Source of the DNA: Nitrospira sp.
GTDB taxonomy: Bacteria > Nitrospirota > Nitrospiria > Nitrospirales > Nitrospiraceae
Reading direction: 5' to 3'
Assembly: GCA_025935475.1 (NCBI GenBank)
Contig: JAICVE010000019.1
Span: 1-14,792, forward strand
Length of the DNA stretch: 14,792 nt
Positions within the stretch are counted from its first letter, which is position 1. Each line of letters starts with the position of its first letter. The position numbers were made by a program, and so were the translations under genes. Below, in pieces: positions 6,945-13,191 of the stretch. Below the pieces are notes generated by a model that did no database searches, was not told the DNA's origin, and worked only from the letters and a program-made list of their open reading frames with translations.

Positions 6945-6986
6945 CATCAATTTTCACCAAATGATAGAGGCTCAGATCCATCAATT
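6945..6986. repeat. Two direct copies of CATCAATT, 34 nt apart
   Basis: CATCAATT occurs at 6945-6952 and 6979-6986, immediately upstream of the desaturase -10 when read leftward. The spacing is close to three helical turns, which would put both copies on nearly the same face of the DNA. This could be an operator pair, but an 8-mer repeat in AT-rich DNA may be chance. Confidence 0.25.
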
Positions 6987-7186
6987 GTACCGGATTGCTC
7001 CTCGCTGTCTACTCGAGCGTAAAATCGCGATGTTGGCAAACTAAATGGTTGAAAACGACCGGCCCCATTTTTTTATTACCGTAGGGCTAATGGACCATGC
7101 GTCAATTAGGAAGACGGCAAGTCTCAATGCAACTGGAATGGGTGAGAATAGAGACTTTCTGAGCATCCTGCTAGAATGGCCGACCC

Positions 7187-8212
7187 ATGAAGGATCGCTT
7201 TCTCAAGGCCTGTCGCCGCGAACCGGTGGATTGCACACCGGTGTGGTTCATGCGTCAGGCGGGCCGGTACATGGCGGAATATCGCTCCTTACGGGCCAAG
7301 CACTCCATGCTCGCGCTCTGCAAAACGCCCGAGCTGGCCGCGCAGGTTACCCTCCAACCGATCGACCGTTTCCCTGTGGATGCCGCTATTATCTTTGCCG
7401 ACATCCTCCTACCGCTGGAGGCGATGGGATTGAGTTTGGAATTCGCCGAGGGCGAGGGGCCGATCATCCACAATCCAGTCCGTGAGCGGGCCGATGTCGA
7501 GCGCCTCAAGGCGATCGACGGGACGGAATTGGAGTACGTCGCTGAGGCGATACGGCAGACGCGTCAGGCCCTGCATGGTCGCGTGCCGCTGATTGGATTC
7601 GCCGGGGCGCCGTTTACCCTCGCGAGTTATGCGATCGAGGGCGGCGGGGCCCGCAACTACATCCTCACGAAATCCATGATGTATCGCGAACCGGAGGCTT
7701 GGCATCACCTAATGGATAAGTTGGCCCGCGTCGTAACCGGCTATCTGCGCCGGCAGATACGAGCCGGCGCGCAAGCGATCCAACTCTTCGATAGTTGGGT
7801 CGGCTGCCTATCGGTGGGCGACTATGCGGAATACGTCAAGCCTCATGTGCAACTGATTTTCGAAGGATTGAGGCGCGAAGGCGTGCCCATGATCCATTTC
7901 GGCACCGGTACCACCGCCTTATTACGCCAGATGCGGGAAGCCGGAGGCGATGTCATCGGCGTTGATTGGCGCGTCCATCTCGATGAGGCATGGGCCATGA
8001 TCGGTCACGATCGCGCCGTACAAGGGAACTTGGATCCGGTCGTACTGTATGCGCCGCTCCATGAAATTGAACGCCGGGTGGAAGATATTCTGCGCCGGGC
8101 TGCTGGCCGCAATGGACATATTTTCAATCTGGGCCACGGCATTCTGCCGACGACGCCGATCGAGCATGTCGAGGCCGCCATCAACATGATCCACAAATTG
8201 AGCCAGCGGTAG
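7187..8212 (+). CDS. hemE: Uroporphyrinogen decarboxylase
   Basis: HemE removes the four acetate carboxyl groups of uroporphyrinogen III to give coproporphyrinogen III in the cytoplasm. The 341-aa length is normal. Both family signatures are present: TPVWFMRQAGRYMAEYR (17-33, with substrate-binding Arg23 and Arg27) and GFAGAPFTLASY (137-148). Asp72 in FADIL corresponds to the catalytic aspartate, and His317 in NLGHGILPTTP to the conserved late histidine. The ATG at 7187 is the first possible start, since an in-frame TAG lies at 7172-7174. No Shine-Dalgarno precedes it. It is first in a hemE-hemH-hemG operon. Confidence 0.97.
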   Translation: MKDRFLKACRREPVDCTPVWFMRQAGRYMAEYRSLRAKHSMLALCKTPELAAQVTLQPIDRFPVDAAIIFADILLPLEAMGLSLEFAEGEGPIIHNPVRERADVERLKAIDGTELEYVAEAIRQTRQALHGRVPLIGFAGAPFTLASYAIEGGGARNYILTKSMMYREPEAWHHLMDKLARVVTGYLRRQIRAGAQAIQLFDSWVGCLSVGDYAEYVKPHVQLIFEGLRREGVPMIHFGTGTTALLRQMREAGGDVIGVDWRVHLDEAWAMIGHDRAVQGNLDPVVLYAPLHEIERRVEDILRRAAGRNGHIFNLGHGILPTTPIEHVEAAINMIHKLSQR

Positions 8213-8224
8213 CCGGTCATCCTC

Positions 8225-9175
8225 ATGCCGCCCACATCCCAACCGATCGCCGTGCTCCTTATGGCCATGGGAGGACCGGATTGTCTCGAGAACGTGGAGC
8301 CATTCCTGCTCGACGTGCGCGGCGGACGTCCCACTCCGCCTGAGCTCGTTGCCGAAATTCAAGCGCGGTATCGAGCGACCGGCGGAAAATCTCCGGCTGT
8401 CGGTATGACGCTGAGCGTGGCGAAAAAGCTTGAGGCGCGGTTGAACGAGTCGGGCAGCGCGCGCTATCGCGCCTATGCGGGGTTTCGGCATTGGCATCCG
8501 TTCATCAAGGATGTTTTGACCCAAGTGCTTCGGGACGATCCGGAGCACATCGTTGGCCTCTGCATGGCCCCCCAGCAATCGTCCCTGAGCACCGGCGCCT
8601 ATCAAAAAAAAGTCGAGGAAGCTCAAGCGTTCATGAACGATCACCGTTCCATCAGTTATGTAGGGAGTTGGAACAGGCATCCAAAGCTCATCGCGGCCAT
8701 CGTCGACAACATTCAACAGGGGCTGAACAAGTTTCCTTCCGCCGCTCGCCCCAATGTCACCGTCTTGTTCACCGCCCACAGTTTGCCTGAACGGATCGTG
8801 GCGATGAACGATCCTTATCCTGATGAGGTCAAAGGCACTGTGGCTGCCGTGACCCCCTGCCTCGGCGGACAACCAGCGGCGTTCGCCTATCAGAGCCAAG
8901 GGCGCTCTTCCGAGCAGTGGCTTGGTCCCACGGTGGAGGCCACTATCGACCGATTGGCGTGTGCCGGGCAACGGCACGTGCTGGTAGCGCCGATCGGATT
9001 CCTGTGCGATCACGTCGAGACGCTGTACGACATCGACATCGAGTTGAAGCATCTGGCGTCCGGCCGTGGGATTCAGCTGGAACGGATTGCGATGCTGAAC
9101 GACTCGTCCGCTTTCATTGAGACACTGGCCGACGTCCTCGCGGCTCACGAATCCTCGTTGTCGATTCCGTCGTGA
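8225..9175 (+). CDS. hemH: Ferrochelatase
   Basis: HemH inserts ferrous iron into a porphyrin. The 316-aa protein has the N-terminal LLMAMGGPDCLENVEPFL, the catalytic TAHSLPERI (His185) and the acidic metal path CDHVETLYDID (Glu265). In the first motif, the position of Tyr13 in the Bacillus subtilis enzyme is Met15 here (MGGP), as in protoporphyrin-type ferrochelatases. There is no C-terminal iron-sulfur cluster extension. It starts 12 nt after hemE without a visible Shine-Dalgarno and overlaps the next gene by 4 nt, so translation is probably coupled along the operon. Confidence 0.96.
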   Translation: MPPTSQPIAVLLMAMGGPDCLENVEPFLLDVRGGRPTPPELVAEIQARYRATGGKSPAVGMTLSVAKKLEARLNESGSARYRAYAGFRHWHPFIKDVLTQVLRDDPEHIVGLCMAPQQSSLSTGAYQKKVEEAQAFMNDHRSISYVGSWNRHPKLIAAIVDNIQQGLNKFPSAARPNVTVLFTAHSLPERIVAMNDPYPDEVKGTVAAVTPCLGGQPAAFAYQSQGRSSEQWLGPTVEATIDRLACAGQRHVLVAPIGFLCDHVETLYDIDIELKHLASGRGIQLERIAMLNDSSAFIETLADVLAAHESSLSIPS

Positions 9176-10620
9176 CCTCTCCTCGCACAGTCGTCGTGAT
9201 TGGTGGAGGCATTTCCGGGTTGGCGACGGCGCTTGCGCTGATGGAGCAAGCCAAAGCGAGAGGAGTGGCGCTGCGTTGTACCGTGCTCGAGGCAGGACAC
9301 GCCTGGGGCGGCAAGATCGTCACTCACAAGATCCGCGAGCTGATCACCGAAGCCGGCCCTGATTCATTCCTGTCCACCAAGCCTGCCGGGCTTGAACTCG
9401 TGGCCAAGCTCGGTCTGACCCAGGAGCTGATCAATACCAACGAAAGCGGCAAGAAGGCATTTGTCTATTCGCGCGGACGCTTGCGAGAATTGCCTGAAGG
9501 CCTGATTGCGTTCACGCCGGGACAGATCGGCCCTTTTCTGAAGAGCGGTGTGTTGTCTTTCCGCGGTGTGCTTCGCGTGGGTCTGGATTTTATGCTCCCG
9601 GCCAATCGATCGACGAGCGATGAATCGCTCGCTTCGTTTGTTCGGCGTCGGTTCGGACGGGAAGCCTTCGAACGCATGATGGAGCCGTTGATGGCCGGCA
9701 TCTATGCCGGTGATGCCGAGCAAATGAGTGCGAGAGCGACGTTCCCGCGCTTTGTGGAGTTGGAGCAGGCTTATGGCAGCATCCTGCGTGGCATGCTCGC
9801 GGCCAGATCGGCCAACAAAGGAGGGGCTCGACAGGCGGCACGGCGGACGATGTTTGTCAGCCTCAAGCCCGGTCTTGAAGCGCTTGTGACCGCACTCATC
9901 GGCCGGTTGTCCAGCCAAGGAGTGACATTGAGAAGCGGCGTGCCCGTGGATTCTTTGCGCGTGCGCTCGCATCAGCTTGGACGATGGACGTACGACGTGA
10001 TGTTGCAAGACGGATCGGCGCTTTCCGCCGACAGCCTGGTGCTCGCGACGCCGGCCTTTGTCACGGCGGAGTTGTTGCGACCCTTGACGCCGATTGCGGG
10101 GGGTCTGCTCGAGATGATTCCATATGCTTCCACCGCAACGATCGCCCTGGCCTATCCGGCTTCCGTCGTCGGCGGCTCGATCGAGGGATTCGGGTTTGTC
10201 GTGCCTCGCATCGAACGACGCGAGCTCGTCGCCGCGACGTGGACCTCGTTGAAGTGGCCCCACCGCGCACCGTCAGGCCAGTTGTTGGCTCGCTGTTACG
10301 TGGGAGGAGCGGGGCGCGAGGCCATTCTCGATCTCGATGATGAGGCGCTGGTCGAGCGGGTAAAAGCCGAGTTGAAGGAGATTTGCGGCCTTGCCGCGAA
10401 GCCAACGTATATGGAGGTCAACCGTTGGTTGAAGGCTATGCCGCAATATCGGTTAGGACACCTGGATCGTCTTGAGCAAGCTGAGGTAGCATTGAGCCGA
10501 TACGCCGGCGTGGTGTTGACCGGTGCAGCCTATCGAGGCGTGGGAATACCAGATTGTATTCGTGAGGGTGCCCTGGCCGCGGAGAAAGTGATCCGATACT
10601 TCTCAGGGGAACGACATTAA
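9172..10620 (+). CDS. hemG: Protoporphyrinogen/coproporphyrinogen oxidase, FAD-dependent HemY-type
   Basis: The 482-aa flavoprotein starts with the dinucleotide-binding fold TVVVIGGGISGLATALAL (6-23), continues with a TVLEAGHAWGGKI motif for FAD, and ends with the amine-oxidase-like FAD closure LTGAAYRGVGIPDC. It belongs to the oxygen-using HemY/PPO family, which takes six electrons from a porphyrinogen, and is unrelated to the small E. coli HemG flavodoxin. The start is GTG at 9172, overlapping the hemH stop as GTGA; no other start fits the fold. Whether it oxidises protoporphyrinogen IX or coproporphyrinogen III depends on which heme branch this organism uses, which cannot be settled here. 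Confidence 0.95.
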   Translation: MTSPRTVVVIGGGISGLATALALMEQAKARGVALRCTVLEAGHAWGGKIVTHKIRELITEAGPDSFLSTKPAGLELVAKLGLTQELINTNESGKKAFVYSRGRLRELPEGLIAFTPGQIGPFLKSGVLSFRGVLRVGLDFMLPANRSTSDESLASFVRRRFGREAFERMMEPLMAGIYAGDAEQMSARATFPRFVELEQAYGSILRGMLAARSANKGGARQAARRTMFVSLKPGLEALVTALIGRLSSQGVTLRSGVPVDSLRVRSHQLGRWTYDVMLQDGSALSADSLVLATPAFVTAELLRPLTPIAGGLLEMIPYASTATIALAYPASVVGGSIEGFGFVVPRIERRELVAATWTSLKWPHRAPSGQLLARCYVGGAGREAILDLDDEALVERVKAELKEICGLAAKPTYMEVNRWLKAMPQYRLGHLDRLEQAEVALSRYAGVVLTGAAYRGVGIPDCIREGALAAEKVIRYFSGERH

Positions 10621-10634
10621 AGGGAACAGGAGCT

Positions 10635-11048
10635 ATGACGACGACGAACGCGATGAAAATTCTTGGGGTAGCCGGGCCTTTCCGTGAGCCGCGGGAACCC
10701 GTCTTCTCCTATGACTATTCCATTCAGCGTCCGCATTGGCCGATGCCCCATGCCGTGCGAGTCAAGGTGGCCATCGCGGAGGAACTCGACGTGCTGCGAG
10801 GAAGGATCCTTGGTCCTGTCAGCGGATCACCTGGCCAACAACTCCTGGTGTCCCAACTGCTCACGAGACGAATCGCCGAGGAAAAATTGCGGATCGCCGA
10901 TCACGATGGACTACTCTCCGGACGCGCCGACGTCGTGGTTGCACCGTTCACGGGTGAAATGGCGCATTTGTTTGCGAGGCTCGAGTCGTGGTTGGAGCAG
11001 CAGCGGGAGGCGCTACGGACGGAGATCAAAGACCGCGCGAAGATTTAA
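10635..11048 (+). CDS. Protein of unknown function at the end of the hem operon, 137 aa
   Basis: I do not recognise the family. The product is soluble with no signal peptide or membrane helix. Its N-terminal half is Pro/aromatic-rich (PFREPREPVFSYDYSIQRPH), and its C-terminal half is helical and charged (VSQLLTRRIAEEKLRIADHD, then LESWLEQQREALRTEIKDRA), which could form a short coiled coil. It follows hemG by 14 nt on the same strand, so it is probably in the heme operon. The AGGAG is only 2 nt from the ATG, so the AAAGGGA about 9 nt away may be the real ribosome binding site; a second ATG six codons later is an alternative start. It converges on the next gene with 22 nt between stops and no visible terminator. 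Confidence 0.75.
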   Translation: MTTTNAMKILGVAGPFREPREPVFSYDYSIQRPHWPMPHAVRVKVAIAEELDVLRGRILGPVSGSPGQQLLVSQLLTRRIAEEKLRIADHDGLLSGRADVVVAPFTGEMAHLFARLESWLEQQREALRTEIKDRAKI

Positions 11049-11070
11049 TCTTTAAGGTCGTCACGTCCGT

Positions 11071-11691
11071 TCAGAAAATCTTCCGATAGTGTTTCGAATG
11101 GACGCCTGATTCATCGGCAAATCCGATGGATGCCGTGTCGGGCGCCCCCGTGTTGTTCAAGTCGATGCGGTAGTGGCCGCGGATCTCTTCCATCGCCACC
11201 TCAAACGGTACTCGGTCGGGATAGAGACCTCCCGGCGCGTGGGCGCCGCGCGAGAGCGTTCTGATCACATCCGCCTCCGCATAGATCGGGTTGGAAAGCA
11301 CATAAATGTCCGCCACGGCATGGTCACCGAGTTTGTGGCCCGGCGTCGTTGCCGGAATCAGATCGGTGAGCGTGCCCGCGAGGCGTTCCTTTTTCAGACG
11401 CTTGAGGAGAGCCACGACCTGACTTTCGGTGGCTTGTGTCGGGACGACTACGCTGACGGCATTCATGTCGGAAACCGTCGACTGGACTTTGAAAATCACC
11501 GGAGCCGCTTCGGGATCTTCAATGACGGGGCCCGCGGGCCCTTCTGTGCCTGTGGCCTGCTTGTTTCGTGAACTGGGAACGATCAGTGCGACGAACAGCC
11601 AGAGACCGAGCAGGACTCCAAAGACCACGATAAGAGGATGCAGCCCGGCGCGCTTGCCTTCCTGATAGGGACCTTGCTCTTCCCCCATCAT
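11071..11691 (-). CDS. One-helix membrane protein of unknown function, coupled to mazG
   Basis: The 206-aa protein has a short charged N-terminus (MMGEEQGPYQEGKRAG), one membrane helix (about residues 18-38, PLIVVFGVLLGLWLFVALIV) and then a soluble domain of about 165 residues, probably outside the cytoplasm. That domain contains MNAVSVVVPTQATESQVVAL and ADIYVLSNPIYAEADVIRTL, suggesting alternating strands and helices. I recognise no known family. The ATG at 11689-11691 overlaps the mazG stop as ATGA with GAGGGG just upstream; a second ATG follows directly. A longer in-frame reading to 11736 would run inside mazG and is unlikely. The coupling suggests joint expression with MazG, not necessarily joint function. 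Confidence 0.75.
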   Translation of the reverse strand: MMGEEQGPYQEGKRAGLHPLIVVFGVLLGLWLFVALIVPSSRNKQATGTEGPAGPVIEDPEAAPVIFKVQSTVSDMNAVSVVVPTQATESQVVALLKRLKKERLAGTLTDLIPATTPGHKLGDHAVADIYVLSNPIYAEADVIRTLSRGAHAPGGLYPDRVPFEVAMEEIRGHYRIDLNNTGAPDTASIGFADESGVHSKHYRKIF

Positions 11692-12527
11692 CCCCTCACG
11701 TCGCTCGCCGGAAGCTGCCGCTTGGCGTCTTCCCATAGCCGATTCATCTCATCGAACGACAGGTCACGAACCGTGCGTCCTTCACGTGCGGCCTGACCCT
11801 CGATGTATTGAAACCGAGTCACAAAGCGGTTGACGGCACGGCGCAAGGCATCTTCCGGATTCACTTTGACGAAGCGGGAAAGATTGACGAGGGAGAACAG
11901 GACATCGCCGAATTCGGCTTCGATTTCGCGCTGTTTCCCCTCCACGGAGGATGGCTGCCGGAGCGCGATTCTCAATTCACGAATTTCTTCTTCGATCTTC
12001 ATCAAGACTTGGTCAAAGCCGGCTTGGTCATGACCCCAATCAAAGCCGACGCGGGAGGCGCGTGCCTGGATCTGATAGGCGCGCAACAGTGCCGGTAGTG
12101 TCTGTGGGATGCCATCGAGCACCGATTCCGGCCGTCCCTCGGCTTCACGCTCCGCTCGTTTAATCTCTTCCCATTTAGCCAACACCTGATCGGCGTTGGC
12201 CGGAACGGGATCGTTGGAACCGTTGGGAAAGACGTGTGGATGGCGCCGCACGAGTTTGTCGGCGAGTTGGTCGAGCACATCGTCGATCGTGAAGGTGCCG
12301 GCTTCGGCGGCGATCTGACTGTGGAAGAGGACCTGAAGTAGCACGTCGCCGAGTTCTTCCGCAAGCTTTCGACGGTCCTGCTGATCAATCGTTTCCAGTA
12401 CCTCGTACGTTTCTTCGAGCAAATACGGCTTCAATGAGTCATGCGTCTGTTTGCGGTCCCAGGGGCACCCGTTTGGCGCGCGCAACGCTGCCATCAGGTC
12501 GGTCAATTTTTGAAAGCGCTGGGACAA
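11688..12527 (-). CDS. mazG: Nucleoside triphosphate pyrophosphohydrolase MazG
   Basis: MazG hydrolyses nucleoside triphosphates to monophosphates and pyrophosphate, clearing abnormal nucleotides and, in E. coli, moderating the stringent response. The 279-aa protein has the long two-domain layout: NGCPWDRKQTH (19-29), the metal-binding LEETYEVLETI with EELGD (about 37-61), and a second, degenerate MazG domain around 175-220 with EEEIRELRIAL and EAEFGDVLFSL. The start is TTG at 12527; it gives the usual N-terminus (MSQRFQKLTDLMAALRAP) and has GGAG 8 nt upstream. The ATG at residue 12 would cut the domain. A promoter lies directly upstream. Confidence 0.95.
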   Translation of the reverse strand: MSQRFQKLTDLMAALRAPNGCPWDRKQTHDSLKPYLLEETYEVLETIDQQDRRKLAEELGDVLLQVLFHSQIAAEAGTFTIDDVLDQLADKLVRRHPHVFPNGSNDPVPANADQVLAKWEEIKRAEREAEGRPESVLDGIPQTLPALLRAYQIQARASRVGFDWGHDQAGFDQVLMKIEEEIRELRIALRQPSSVEGKQREIEAEFGDVLFSLVNLSRFVKVNPEDALRRAVNRFVTRFQYIEGQAAREGRTVRDLSFDEMNRLWEDAKRQLPASDVRG

Positions 12528-12559
12528 CCTCGAGGCTCCAGTCGTGTTTGAAAGGCGCT

Positions 12560-12587
12560 ATTATACCTGGTTCCCATGGCTCTTCAA
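12560..12587 (-). promoter_or_regulatory. Sigma70-type promoter for mazG
   Basis: On the minus strand TTGAAG (12582-12587) and a perfect TATAAT (12560-12565) are 16 nt apart. Transcription would start near 12553, about 26 nt before the mazG TTG. The position and quality support both the promoter and the TTG start. Confidence 0.65.
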
Positions 12588-12591
12588 CGAG

Positions 12592-12620
12592 TTGCGCCGG
12601 CGAGGACCCTGTGGTACGCT
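12592..12620 (+). promoter_or_regulatory. Weak candidate promoter for the DUF1844 gene
   Basis: TTGCGC (12592-12597) and TACGCT (12615-12620) are 17 nt apart, and a TG one base before the -10 gives an extended -10. It lies back to back with the mazG promoter and would leave a leader of about 45 nt. Matches to consensus are modest. Confidence 0.3.
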
Positions 12621-12671
12621 GCCAACGCGGTAGGCCCCACCCATTCAGTGACAGCACCCACGGAGGCAGCC

Positions 12672-13064
12672 GTGCCGGGAGAACCAGAGGAAGGATTTAT
12701 CATTCGAGATCGGCGGGGTAGCAGCGCAGGCGCCGATCGTCCCGCTCCAACTTCTTCCCAGTCCCAGGCGGCCTCGAAGGAGGCGCCGTTGAGCCCTGCC
12801 TCTGACTCGGCGAGCGGAGTGCCGGTCACCTTCGCCTCTTTTGTGATTTCTCTCGGGAGTTCCTCTCTCATGCTCATGGGTGAGCAATTGGACCCGCAGC
12901 AGCCCGCCATGCCGGTCAATTTGCCGCAAGCCAAAGAAATCATTGATCTGCTTTCCGTTCTGGATGTGAAGACGAAGGGAAACCTCACGACAGAAGAGCA
13001 GACGGTATTGCGCGATATGCTCTACGCGCTGCGCATGAAATACGTCAGTTTGACTTCGAAGTAA
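12672..13064 (+). CDS. DUF1844-family protein
   Basis: The 130-aa protein has a short N-terminal segment with EEGFIIRDRRG (6-16), a low-complexity Ser/Ala/Pro linker (17-50) and a helical DUF1844 domain (about 52-125): VTFASFVISLGSSSLMLMGE, NLPQAKEIIDLLSVLDVKTK, then GNLTTEEQ and LRMKYV. This layout is usual for the family, whose function is unknown. I chose GTG at 12672 because GGAGG lies 5 nt upstream and the family typically begins shortly before a DRR motif. An in-frame ATG at 12576 would overlap the mazG promoter region and add 32 residues unlike the family. The gene precedes the sensor kinase by 127 nt. Confidence 0.85.
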   Translation: MPGEPEEGFIIRDRRGSSAGADRPAPTSSQSQAASKEAPLSPASDSASGVPVTFASFVISLGSSSLMLMGEQLDPQQPAMPVNLPQAKEIIDLLSVLDVKTKGNLTTEEQTVLRDMLYALRMKYVSLTSK

Positions 13065-13067
13065 TCC

Positions 13068-13110
13068 TGCTAGCTGTGTATGGCCTCCTGCTCCTTCGGG
13101 AAGCGTAGCA
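13068..13110 (+). other. Possible stem-loop after the DUF1844 gene
   Basis: TGCTA (13068-13072) can pair with TAGCA (13106-13110), enclosing an inner GCTCC/GGAAGC stem with a TTCG tetraloop and one bulged A. There is no T-run. It lies between a stop codon and the next promoter, where a terminator would make sense, but the pairing is imperfect. Confidence 0.25.
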
Positions 13111-13114
13111 ACCT

Positions 13115-13143
13115 TTGAGCCAGGCTTTCATTTCCGCTATAGT
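13115..13143 (+). promoter_or_regulatory. Sigma70-type promoter for the NtrY-like kinase gene
   Basis: TTGAGC (13115-13120) and TATAGT (13138-13143) are separated by exactly 17 nt. Transcription would start near 13150, giving a leader of about 42 nt that contains the AAGGAG (13178-13183) of the kinase gene. Confidence 0.65.
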
Positions 13144-13191
13144 GAGGACCGTACCTGCCAGAAGTCTGCGTCATGACAAGGAGTTGGGGCT

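Larger units (their letters stand above)
6781..7186. other. 406-nt divergent intergenic region between the desaturase gene and hemE
   Basis: This is the longest gap in the window. From left to right it holds the desaturase ribosome binding site, a GC-rich hairpin, the desaturase TATAAT, two copies of CATCAATT 34 nt apart, and weak rightward promoter-like elements toward hemE. I see no tRNA, small ORF with a ribosome binding site, or classical riboswitch. Base composition is more AT-rich than the flanking genes, as expected for control DNA. Confidence 0.6.

Noticed and set aside
7045..7485. A 146-codon plus-strand frame overlapping the start of hemE
   Set aside because: It overlaps hemE in another frame for 300 nt, has no ribosome binding site, and its product has no recognisable features.
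7922..9148. A 408-codon open frame on the minus strand across the hemE/hemH junction
   Set aside because: It is antisense to two unmistakable heme genes, its product is Arg/His/Gln-rich low-quality sequence, and no start signal is seen.
9364..10263. A 299-codon open frame on the minus strand within hemG
   Set aside because: Antisense shadow of hemG with skewed composition and no recognisable domain.
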